Positions 18,186 through 24,691 of a stretch of DNA of 34,508 nt are shown piece by piece. The position numbers were made by a program, and so were the translations under genes. The notes under the pieces were generated by a model. That model did no database searches and was not told where the DNA came from. It saw nothing but the letters and a program-made list of their open reading frames with translations. How positions within the stretch are numbered: the first letter of the stretch is position 1; each line of letters starts with the position of its first letter. The stretch comes from Microgenomates group bacterium GW2011_GWF2_47_9 (GTDB taxonomy: Bacteria; Patescibacteriota; Microgenomatia; UBA1400; UBA12108): contig LCPA01000004.1 in assembly GCA_001003385.1 (NCBI GenBank), positions 1 through 34,508 of the forward strand, written 5' to 3'.

Positions 18186-18704
18186 TTAAATCCTGTATTT
18201 CTGCATCTGCCCCAAAATCTTCTGGTTATGTTTAGACCAAAATACTGCGCTCATATCGGTATTACATTGGAATATATCCCCGCCCGAGTGAGATTTACGT
18301 AAGCTCGTTATCTCATACTTCACCCCATCAATCATAATCACGCACCCTGTAGTGGTGGGTGGGGGCGTAGGGGTAGGAGGTGGGGTAGGGGTTTGAGTAG
18401 GAGGTGGGGTAGGGGTTTGAGTAGGAGTTGGAGTGGGGGGCGGTGTTGGTGTCAACGAGGGAGTCTGGGTCGGACTTGGAGTTGTGGGGGCAGGTTTATC
18501 CGCGCTAGGGGAGGGGAGGACTGATTGAGAAGGGGTCTCAGACGTATCGCTTGGCTCAATCTCCTGACTTAATGAACCTAGCTGACTCTCATTCATATCA
18601 CTACTTACAAGCAACTGTTGGCGAGGGGTCCCGAGCATTACTATTGTCCCTACCAAGACCGCGTTTACAATCGTCATTGTCACCATAGCTTTTAATAGTT
18701 TCAT
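18186..18704 (-). CDS. Membrane-anchored cytochrome b5-like haem protein on a Pro/Thr stalk
   Basis: 172 residues in three parts. Residues about 8-25 form one membrane helix (signal anchor). Residues 45-118 are a Ser/Thr/Pro-rich linker ending in repeats of TP and PPT. Residues 119-172 read like a cytochrome b5 core: VIMIDGVKYEITSLRKSHSGG corresponds to the b5 strand plus the HPGG loop (axial His139), and SKHNQKILGQMQKYRI to the second haem His159 and the C-terminal strand. C121 and C147 could form a disulphide outside the membrane. The domain is short, with 20 residues between the histidines. It overlaps the flavocytochrome stop by one base, arguing for a partnership. Haem binding is inferred from the motif. 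Confidence 0.72.
   Translation of the reverse strand: MKLLKAMVTMTIVNAVLVGTIVMLGTPRQQLLVSSDMNESQLGSLSQEIEPSDTSETPSQSVLPSPSADKPAPTTPSPTQTPSLTPTPPPTPTPTQTPTPPPTQTPTPPPTPTPPPTTTGCVIMIDGVKYEITSLRKSHSGGDIFQCNTDMSAVFWSKHNQKILGQMQKYRI
18373..18420 (+). repeat. Two perfect 24-bp tandem copies in the stalk-coding region
   Basis: GTAGGAGGTGGGGTAGGGG followed by TTTGA is repeated exactly twice (18373-18396, 18397-18420), with a third degenerate copy following. On the minus strand it encodes an eight-residue TQTPTPPP unit. The plus (template) strand is G-rich with four or more G-tracts within 40 nt, so it could slip during replication or form a quadruplex. Confidence 0.85.
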
Positions 18705-19963
18705 TATTTGAATCCAAAATCTTCAAAAATAATTTGTTTTCTTTTTACTCCATGCCCTATCAATTGTCTCTCTAAACCCTTCATCATCATCTCTGGTCCA
18801 CATAGAAAGAAAAACTTGTTTTTCAGAGAATCAACATATTTGGCAATGACCGGAGCTGTCAATCTGCCCAGTTCACTTGTCCGATACGGAAACCATCTAA
18901 AATTAGGATGGAGGTAGCTATATGCTTCAAAAATTCCCGCTAGGATCTTGGGTGCCCGCTTACTCGTTGTATGAATCATTAGCACATTTTGCCCGCTAGT
19001 TAATTTTTTCATCATGCTCGCATACGGAGTAATCCCAATCCCACCCGCTATCCACACCATATCGTTCTTTCGAAAAGCCACCCTCCCAAATGTCCCATAT
19101 GGGCCTCTCACCGTTACTTTGGAACCTACAGAAAGTCTCATCATGGAAAGTGTAAAGTCTCCAATCACTTTAAGCCCAATCTTTATTCTCCCGTTCTCTT
19201 CATCCAACACCGAAAAAGGATGCTCATCTCTTTTTCGACCCGGCCTTTCTATTTCGAAAAAAGCATATTGGCCTGGTTCAAAATAGATTGGCTTTGTTTG
19301 AGCAGTTGGTACAAGCTCAGCCACTACCGCCTCATCCTCTTGTGTGATTCTTTCCAAGATGTAGTTATTTCTTGGCAAAAGTAGGTAGTATAGATACCGC
19401 TTATATATAAAGACTGAAACCGCCATCAAACTCCAAAATAATACCCATACCTTTAAAGGAAGAAACCTTGATACGTCAGATACAACCAAGATCCCATGGA
19501 GTGCTCCCAAGATTACCACCAAACCCATCCACTCATGTGTCTTTTTCCAGAACCAATAAGGCAAATCTACGTACAATGTCAATGAAAGCAAAATGAATAA
19601 TAAGTATAGCGCCAAGATCCCGAGAGTATAGGCCAAACTCACTCCGGGCACTAAATAGGTTGAAAGGGTGTTAGCAGGCAAAGAATCAATTATGAGAAAT
19701 AGGGGATGATTTACCAAAAAGATGAATGCACCTGCCCCCAAAATATGATGGATCTTATAAGCCTTATCGAGCCCTCCAAACAAACGCTCAAGTATCCTAT
19801 GACGTAAAGCCAAAATATATGTCCAAGAAAGCCCGATTAACCCTAGTAAACCGGTCAGCTGTGCCAGTCCCTGCCACAATCCAGTCCCAGGTACTGCTAA
19901 CTTTGCCTGAAAATAAAGCCACAAAGTTATCAGGATGGAAACGCCTATCATTGTCAATCCCAT
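18704..19963 (-). CDS. Ferric-reductase/NOX-like transmembrane flavocytochrome
   Basis: 419 residues: six membrane helices (to about residue 190) followed by a cytoplasmic FAD/NAD(P)H reductase. Four haem-ligand histidines fit the bis-haem pattern of ferric reductases: His72-X13-His86 in the third helix and His143-X12-His156 in the fifth. The FAD motif HPFS is at 248-251, the pyridine-nucleotide loop GGIGITP at 307-313, and CGP at 388-390 followed by a C-terminal Phe-rich end (FEDFGFK). The expected reaction is cytosolic NAD(P)H to FAD to two haems to an outer acceptor; whether that is ferric iron, oxygen or a b5 partner cannot be seen. It abuts the MAPR-like gene (0 nt) and overlaps the b5 gene (1 nt). 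Confidence 0.92.
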   Translation of the reverse strand: MGLTMIGVSILITLWLYFQAKLAVPGTGLWQGLAQLTGLLGLIGLSWTYILALRHRILERLFGGLDKAYKIHHILGAGAFIFLVNHPLFLIIDSLPANTLSTYLVPGVSLAYTLGILALYLLFILLSLTLYVDLPYWFWKKTHEWMGLVVILGALHGILVVSDVSRFLPLKVWVLFWSLMAVSVFIYKRYLYYLLLPRNNYILERITQEDEAVVAELVPTAQTKPIYFEPGQYAFFEIERPGRKRDEHPFSVLDEENGRIKIGLKVIGDFTLSMMRLSVGSKVTVRGPYGTFGRVAFRKNDMVWIAGGIGITPYASMMKKLTSGQNVLMIHTTSKRAPKILAGIFEAYSYLHPNFRWFPYRTSELGRLTAPVIAKYVDSLKNKFFFLCGPEMMMKGLERQLIGHGVKRKQIIFEDFGFK

Positions 19964-20314
19964 TTACCGATACCTCCCCACTACCTGATATTTCTTTTTA
20001 ATTATTTCTGCTCCAAACACATGGAGTGGTTGACTAGCATCCCGGCCTACCAAATAATGGTAGCTCTCTCCCGGACCATAATACATCTCACGACCCATAC
20101 TTACATCATACACAAGCCCGTCTAACGCCAGATAGATCGGTTTGTTGGGATCTGTTCCATCAAATCTCATTAGCGCCTCACTATCGTACTCAGGCAAGGG
20201 CTGGTCTATCGATTCATTTATCCTGGCTGGCCAATAATAGCGGGTAAGCAGGGCGGCCAACAGTATAGTGGCCGCCGTGATTACCAAGCCTGTGCGTGCG
20301 CGTTTGACCTTCAT
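19964..20314 (-). CDS. Membrane-anchored MAPR-type cytochrome b5-like haem protein
   Basis: 116 residues: a basic N-terminus, one membrane helix at about 9-25, then a cytochrome b5-like domain of the membrane-associated progesterone receptor (MAPR) type. Matching segments are ALMRFDGTDPNKPIYLALDG and VYDVSMGREMYYGPGESYHY, followed by GRDAS. In PGRMC1 the corresponding loop supplies a tyrosine haem ligand; here Tyr78/79 and Tyr85 are in place, and no HPGG histidine exists. The domain would face outside. It is 11 nt after the acidic-tail gene and directly before the flavocytochrome. Haem ligation by tyrosine is inferred from the family. Confidence 0.8.
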   Translation of the reverse strand: MKVKRARTGLVITAATILLAALLTRYYWPARINESIDQPLPEYDSEALMRFDGTDPNKPIYLALDGLVYDVSMGREMYYGPGESYHYLVGRDASQPLHVFGAEIIKKKYQVVGRYR

Positions 20315-20325
20315 TTGCCTAAACC

Positions 20326-20778
20326 TTAGTCTTCGTCCTCGTCATGCTCGTCTTCATCCTCATCCTCCCGATCCTCTTTTTCGTCCTCATCGTCTTCTTC
20401 GTCCTCATCTTCAAACTCGATCTCATCATCGTCATCGAAATCATCCCCCAAGTTAGGATTAATGCTAGCCGCGGGGAAACCACCATCCGGTAGGGTAGCG
20501 GAAATAGTGGGGGAGGGGAAGACAGTCGGATCGGGTGTAGAAATAGGCTCGTCGAGCACAATCTCGTCATCTACGATCTGACTAGAATTGGAAGGCGAAG
20601 GGACGCCCAAAGGAGAGGGTGCTGTCGACGGAGAAGGCGACGGCACAGTAATGGGTGGCACTTCATCTTCTACTGTCTCACTCCTTGCTAATACTTTGTA
20701 ACCGGCAACCCCACTCCCAGCCAATGTTCCACTCACCAAGAGTCCTGCAACTATTTTTTTGATAATTTCTAGGTCCAT
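20326..20778 (-). CDS. Exported protein with Ser/Pro linker and Asp/Glu-rich tail
   Basis: 150 residues, not matched to a family. The N-terminus (IIKKIVAGLLVSGTLAGSGVAG) is a signal peptide or anchor. Residues about 40-100 are rich in Pro, Ser, Thr and Val. From about residue 112 the chain is almost entirely Asp and Glu, with one His near the end. Such a tail could bind metal cations or dock a basic partner; both are guesses. It is first in the redox run after an 85-nt gap. A TATAAT element and the ribosome site GGAAAGGA precede it. Its small size and composition mean homology searches will give mostly low-complexity hits. Confidence 0.7.
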   Translation of the reverse strand: MDLEIIKKIVAGLLVSGTLAGSGVAGYKVLARSETVEDEVPPITVPSPSPSTAPSPLGVPSPSNSSQIVDDEIVLDEPISTPDPTVFPSPTISATLPDGGFPAASINPNLGDDFDDDDEIEFEDEDEEDDEDEKEDREDEDEDEHDEDED

Positions 20779-20783
20779 ATCTT

Positions 20784-20805
20784 CCTTTCCGATATAAATA
20801 TTATA
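20784..20805 (-). promoter_or_regulatory. Probable promoter and ribosome site of the redox operon
   Basis: On the minus strand a perfect -10 TATAAT (20805-20800) lies 21 nt before the ATG at 20778, and GGAAAGGA lies a few nt before the start. No good -35 is at 16-18 nt. An activator such as the response regulator encoded downstream could supply that function; this is inference. Confidence 0.45.
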
Positions 20806-20863
20806 GTTGTCACTTTACCGCATCGATTATTAAGGATAGGTTAAAGGTTTTGGGCAATGTCTT

Positions 20864-21763
20864 TCACCAGACTGGCAGTCTCTCCGGGTCCCATAGATTG
20901 TTCCCAACTTCTCTAACTGGAAAGCCGACTGTTTCAACCGTCTCTTGGTAGGTATCTGCAAGTAAGTTTCCAGCCTTAACAATATAGATCCCATATATCC
21001 CCACGATAGCTAGGGTAAAGATCACCTCCAAAACCATTAAAACTCGCTGTTTCTTCTTGAGAGCTTTTTCCTCTTCCTGAAATTTCCCACGATTTAGATA
21101 TAGCATGACTCCTATAATTAGGATCAATATCTCAGGAACCCCTACAATGCTAAGTACCATTTTATTACCCTCAAGCGTCCCCAGCCTCACGAAAAACATC
21201 ATTAATAATGCTCGATAGATACCTCCAAGTAAAAAAAGTCCTACGAGGGCATAGGTGGTTAACTTCAGGGTTCTGGCAGAAAAATTCCGCACTTTAAAAA
21301 ATAGGTACGAACTGACAATGAGGAGTATCCCGTACAAATAAGGACTTGCAAAAAATAATGGAAAATCGACTACTACCATCGTCTTCTTCATGAGATACGC
21401 TGTCCCCGCAACCTTAGTCAGCTCTTCGAAATACAGAGAAGCCAACATAAAAAACATCACGCCGAAGATATTCTTCCATTTTTTATACCTATCTGGTTCA
21501 AGCTCTGTTTCCAGACTATTTGGCTCGTTAATCTGAGCACCAGATTTATCTGGTGTGGTTTGTGCCTGCATGTCCGACAAAGCCCTCTGATCCAATCTAG
21601 AATCTGATTTAAGCTTGTCTTTCCCCACTTCGAGACTCTCAAACTCAGCCGCGACAACCTCAACCGACCACCCCCTGGCGATCAACATATCCTTAATAAG
21701 CTGTTCCGGATAACCGGCAGATTTTTGCGCTTTGATATACTGGGAGAGCTGTTCATTAGTCAT
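20864..21763 (-). CDS. Five-span membrane protein with an N-terminal helical hairpin
   Basis: 299 residues, function not recognised. Residues 1-45 form a small soluble helical unit (LSQYIKAQKSAGYPEQLIKD, then ARGWSVEVVAAEFESL). It resembles short UBA-like or putative peptide-binding hairpins that precede membrane domains in other genomes of this group (recollection, not a search). A charged linker (about 45-95) follows, then about five membrane helices with short loops, and a soluble tail. The ATG at 21763 has TATAGT ending 6 nt upstream. It diverges from the PQQ-type dehydrogenase gene with only 14 nt between start codons. Co-transcription with the redox genes is possible (85-nt gap) but not certain. 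Confidence 0.7.
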   Translation of the reverse strand: MTNEQLSQYIKAQKSAGYPEQLIKDMLIARGWSVEVVAAEFESLEVGKDKLKSDSRLDQRALSDMQAQTTPDKSGAQINEPNSLETELEPDRYKKWKNIFGVMFFMLASLYFEELTKVAGTAYLMKKTMVVVDFPLFFASPYLYGILLIVSSYLFFKVRNFSARTLKLTTYALVGLFLLGGIYRALLMMFFVRLGTLEGNKMVLSIVGVPEILILIIGVMLYLNRGKFQEEEKALKKKQRVLMVLEVIFTLAIVGIYGIYIVKAGNLLADTYQETVETVGFPVREVGNNLWDPERLPVW

Positions 21764-21769
21764 ACTTCT

Positions 21770-21775
21770 ACTATA
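21770..21775 (-). promoter_or_regulatory. -10-like element in the 14-nt divergent gap
   Basis: TATAGT on the minus strand ends 6 nt before the membrane-protein ATG (21763). The gap to the divergent ATG (21778) is only 14 nt, so the promoter of that plus-strand gene must lie inside the coding region of the minus-strand gene. Confidence 0.4.
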
Positions 21776-21777
21776 CT

Positions 21778-22911
21778 ATGAAAAGATTCCTCCTACTCCT
21801 ATTGGGATTCTTATTCCTCTTATTATTTGGGCATTCTCGCCTCGACAATAGTGACCTGCCTATTGCTGATTCTCTTGACTATCTTTCTACCCCCAAAAAC
21901 TTTAGGGTTGAAGTTCTAAGTAACAAAGTTGTCGGGGCTCGCAGTCTCACAAAAAGCAGAGATGGAGTCATCTACATTGGAACTCGCAAAGAAGGGGTTG
22001 TCTATGCGCTATATGATTCAAACGGCGATACCATACCAGACAAAACTCAAGTTGTCATAAGTGAACTCAATAGCCCAAACGGAGTTGCCTATCACAACAA
22101 AGACCTCTACATCGCCGAAATCGATCGGGTGATCGTTTTGCGAAACATCGACGAGAATTTCCAAAATAGCCCCAAATACGAAATAGTCATTAAACAACTT
22201 CCAAACTCAGAACACCACGGTTGGCGATATCTCAAAGTTGGTCCCGACTCAAAATTGTACCTTAGTATCGGCGCACCTTGTAACGTCTGTGAACTCAATT
22301 ATCCCCTTGGTTCGATAGCTAGAATGAATCTAGATGGCTCAGATTTTGAAGTAATCGCGACCGGGATCCGCAACAGCGTTGGCTTCTCCTGGTCACCCCT
22401 GGACAATTCCCTATGGTTCACCGACAATGGACGAGACTGGCTCGGAGACAACGCCCCGGCCGATGAACTAAACCATCTGTCAGGCACCACCAATAATTTC
22501 GGCTTTCCTTATTGTCATGCGGGAGAAATCCTGGATCCTATCTTTGGGAAGGGGAGACAATGTAATTCCTACGCCAACCCTGCGATCAAGCTCGCCCCCC
22601 ACGCCGCCGCACTTGGCATAACATTCTATACCGGTAGTATGTTCCCAAGCGAATACAAACAAAAAATTTTTATCGCTGAACATGGCTCCTGGAACCGAAA
22701 AGAGCCAATCGGGTATCGCATCACTACTGTAGAACTAAAGGATAATCAAGCAGTAAACTACGAAGTCTTCGCCGAAGGGTGGCTAGACAAATCAGGTAGT
22801 CCCCTTGGCAGGCCGGTAGACATCCTAGAAATGAATGACGGCTCACTCGTCGTCTCAGACGACCTCTCAGGCACGATCTATCGTATTATCTACTCCTCGC
22901 TCCCAGAATGA
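21778..22911 (+). CDS. Exported PQQ-dependent sugar (sorbosone-type) dehydrogenase-like beta-propeller
   Basis: 377 residues: a hydrophobic signal sequence (1-18), then a six-bladed propeller of the soluble glucose/L-sorbosone dehydrogenase family. Family marks are NSPNGVAY, HHGWRYLKVGPD (candidate catalytic His146/147), LSIGAPCNVC, ATGIRNSVGFSW (Arg198), WFTDNGRDWLGD, and FIAEHGSWNR. If active, it oxidises an aldose or aldehyde outside the cell using PQQ and Ca2+. PQQ biosynthesis genes are not in the window, so the cofactor might be scavenged, or the protein may be a non-PQQ propeller. It lies head-to-head with the membrane-protein and redox run and overlaps the recombinase gene tail to tail by 22 nt. 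Confidence 0.82.
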   Translation: MKRFLLLLLGFLFLLLFGHSRLDNSDLPIADSLDYLSTPKNFRVEVLSNKVVGARSLTKSRDGVIYIGTRKEGVVYALYDSNGDTIPDKTQVVISELNSPNGVAYHNKDLYIAEIDRVIVLRNIDENFQNSPKYEIVIKQLPNSEHHGWRYLKVGPDSKLYLSIGAPCNVCELNYPLGSIARMNLDGSDFEVIATGIRNSVGFSWSPLDNSLWFTDNGRDWLGDNAPADELNHLSGTTNNFGFPYCHAGEILDPIFGKGRQCNSYANPAIKLAPHAAALGITFYTGSMFPSEYKQKIFIAEHGSWNRKEPIGYRITTVELKDNQAVNYEVFAEGWLDKSGSPLGRPVDILEMNDGSLVVSDDLSGTIYRIIYSSLPE

Positions 22912-23846
22912 AATTTCTCGTGCACCCGCCTCAACTGTGGATTTGTGACATGAGTATAAATCTGCGTTGTTGCGATATTCTTGTGTCCCAACATCTCCTG
23001 GACCTCTCTTAACCCCGCCCCATGCGAAATCAAATCAGTCGCAAAAGAGTGTCGCAGGACATGGGGCGTTACCGAAAAGGGCAGGTGGGCCAAACGTCCG
23101 TACTTGGCAATTATTCTCTGGACAGATCTGGTAGTCAGCCGGAGTCTTGCCCCCTCCCTAACTTCATCAATCGCAGGTTTACGACTGTGCTGTATAAAAA
23201 CCGGGGCATAGTGGTCATTTCGCTCTTTCAAATATCGCTCGATCCAATGGCAGGCGCGAGAAGATAAAAATACGACTCTAATCTTTTTGCCCTTCCCAAC
23301 TACCCCAAATTCTCTAGTTTCCAAGTTCAAGGTCACCTTATTAAGAGAAACCAGTTCCGACACCCTAAGGCCCGTTGAAAACAACACCTCCATAATCACT
23401 CGGTCACGCAAACCATAAATCGTCGAGACGTCAACTGCCTCCATCATCCTTGAAATAGAATCAAAATCCATAAACTTGATCGAGTGGTCTTTGCCTTTAG
23501 GCAACTCTAACCGCTCGGGGCTCACCACCTCGTAATCTTGCCGCACCAAATACCTAAGCATGGATCGAATCGCAATTACGTAATAGCCCTGGGTCACGGG
23601 GGCCAAAAACTCTCCCCGTTCGTTCTTCCGGTTAGCTAAATAGAGTCGGTACTGCTTAAGCATTTTGGGAGTGACCATCTCCATCCTCGCAACGTGGATC
23701 TGTTTCTTAAGCCAGTCGATGAAGGTAGTTAAGTACAGTCTGTAATTGCGAACTGTGTAAGGCGAGACTTGACGCTCAATAGTTAGGTACTCGAGGTACT
23801 CATCAACCAAGTCCTCTAATGCAGATGATCTGGACTTATCACTCAT
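22890..23846 (-). CDS. xerC: Xer-type tyrosine recombinase
   Basis: 318 residues. The N-terminal SAM-like DNA-binding domain (VDEYLEYLTIERQVSPYTVRNY) precedes the catalytic domain. All six catalytic residues are visible: Arg in STGLRVSEL, Lys in VGKGKKIRV, His-x-x-Arg in HVLRHSFAT, His in LGHKNIATT and Tyr in QIYTHV. The integron-integrase insert is absent. Length and motifs fit a chromosome-dimer resolvase (XerC, XerD or XerA); which one cannot be decided. The start has AGG 6 nt upstream. The 880-nt non-coding region behind it is a natural place to look for its target site. Confidence 0.93.
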   Translation of the reverse strand: MSDKSRSSALEDLVDEYLEYLTIERQVSPYTVRNYRLYLTTFIDWLKKQIHVARMEMVTPKMLKQYRLYLANRKNERGEFLAPVTQGYYVIAIRSMLRYLVRQDYEVVSPERLELPKGKDHSIKFMDFDSISRMMEAVDVSTIYGLRDRVIMEVLFSTGLRVSELVSLNKVTLNLETREFGVVGKGKKIRVVFLSSRACHWIERYLKERNDHYAPVFIQHSRKPAIDEVREGARLRLTTRSVQRIIAKYGRLAHLPFSVTPHVLRHSFATDLISHGAGLREVQEMLGHKNIATTQIYTHVTNPQLRRVHEKFHSGSEE

Positions 23847-23970
23847 ATATACCTGACTGCTAGAGAACTAGAATTAAATTTGGACCTGGTATATCCATCC
23901 TTTTTATACATACACATCTGGCACACATTCCTTAGTCATAAGTCCCTGTCCTATAGTGATATTAGCTAGT

Positions 23971-23981
23971 ATCCTATAATA
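23971..23981 (+). repeat. ATCCTATAATA repeat, plus-strand copy
   Basis: Exact copy of an 11-mer whose inverted copies lie near 24.64-24.69 kb. It contains a consensus -10 (TATAAT), so it may act as the promoter of whatever is transcribed rightwards; a purine-rich GGGTAGGGA follows. Confidence 0.6.
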
Positions 23982-24001
23982 AAAGGGTAGGGAACATCAG
24001 C

Positions 24002-24103
24002 ATGAGCATAAGAACATTGTGCGACATCATTCATTATCTGTCAACCAGGGACCTGCAAAGACAGGCTAGTTCCCCTCCAAACGCCCGATACTACCAGAGG
24101 TAG
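24002..24103 (+). CDS. Possible 33-residue ORF in the gene-poor region
   Basis: ATG to TAG, 33 codons, starting MSIRTLCDIIHYL and ending ARYYQR. A -10 TATAAT (23974-23979) and AGGGA 8 nt before ATG would allow expression. No family is recognised. The hairpins CCTG/CAGG (24052-24065) and CTACC/GGTAG (24091-24103) lie inside it, so the same DNA could instead be the 5' part of a structured RNA. Too short to judge from composition. Confidence 0.2.
   Translation: MSIRTLCDIIHYLSTRDLQRQASSPPNARYYQR
24016..24027 (+). repeat. 12-bp direct repeat ATTGTGCGACAT, copy 1
   Basis: Exact 12-mer also present at 24347-24358. Chance recurrence of a 12-mer within 900 nt is unlikely. In copy 1 it encodes LCDI of the small ORF at 24002. 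Confidence 0.75.
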
Positions 24104-24287
24104 AGGCTGTAGAATCAGTTTTCTGCCACATAAACCTGCAGTCCCAACCTCTTTCAGGGCAAAAAACGAAAAAAACTTCGGTAAAACTTCGGAAAGGCAA
24201 TTTTTGGGATCCACGAACAGATGGGGGAATAATACGCACGTAAAATAGGGGTAACAGAATTAAACCGGAATTATTTTCAATTTATAA

Positions 24288-24365
24288 ATGAAAAAAAATA
24301 ATCTTGGCCTCCCTACTCGTTCCAGGTTATATGTCATAAAAGATATATTGTGCGACATTGTCTAA
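24288..24365 (+). CDS. Possible 25-residue ORF sharing the LCDI repeat
   Basis: ATG to TAA, 25 codons, MKKNNLGLPTRSRLY followed by VIKDILCDIV. It shares the 12-bp repeat with the ORF at 24002 and in the same frame, which suggests a duplicated fragment. It has no clear ribosome site. Low confidence. Confidence 0.12.
   Translation: MKKNNLGLPTRSRLYVIKDILCDIV
24347..24358 (+). repeat. 12-bp direct repeat ATTGTGCGACAT, copy 2
   Basis: Second exact copy, 331 nt after the first and just 5' of the long hairpin at 24363. The same reading frame (LCDI) is open here as well, in a 25-codon ORF. Confidence 0.75.
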
Positions 24366-24429
24366 CCTCTTACCCTGTCGCCTTAGTCCCACTAAAAGGG
24401 CATAAGGGCCGACAAGCGAGATTAGGTTA
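24363..24429. other. Long interrupted hairpin
   Basis: Nested complementary arms: TAACCT with AGGTTA, TGTCG with CGACA, CCTTA with TAAGG, and CCC with GGG around the loop ACTAAAA. About 19 base pairs in all, with internal loops. No T-run follows, so it is not a plain terminator; it looks like a structured RNA or a recombination-site fold. Confidence 0.6.
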
Positions 24430-24634
24430 ACAACTTAACTCCATCCATCCCTCACTATTCTTTAAGCTAGTATTACTTATCGCGAATCTATCTCCTGAGA
24501 CAAGACCCCCTCGCGCGGCCAGCCCCCTCTAGCACTCAGAACTACACACCTGCTGAGTAAATATGTTTAACAGTACAAACTATATCATTCAGTTTTACAA
24601 AGATCGGTTCCCTTTTATGCACATTTCGTGAAAA

Positions 24635-24691
24635 TATTATAGGATATATGTGAAAAACGTGATTTATTATAGGATAAATAATATTATAGGA
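24635..24691 (-). repeat. Three minus-strand copies of the ATCCTATAATA repeat
   Basis: TATTATAGGAT is exact at 24635-24645 and 24665-24675, and 10 of 11 bases match at 24682-24691. Read on the minus strand each holds a TATAAT box. Together with the plus-strand copy at 23971 they face inward across about 650 nt. Confidence 0.6.

Noticed and set aside
18186-18704. Low-complexity ORF not encoding a real protein
   Set aside because: The Pro/Thr part alone would be doubtful, but the anchor helix, the b5-like end and the one-base overlap with the flavocytochrome support a real gene.
24362-24435. Integron attC site next to an integrase
   Set aside because: GTCTAAC looks like the 5' attC core, but no matching GTTAGAC is present at the 3' side, and the recombinase lacks the integron-specific insert.
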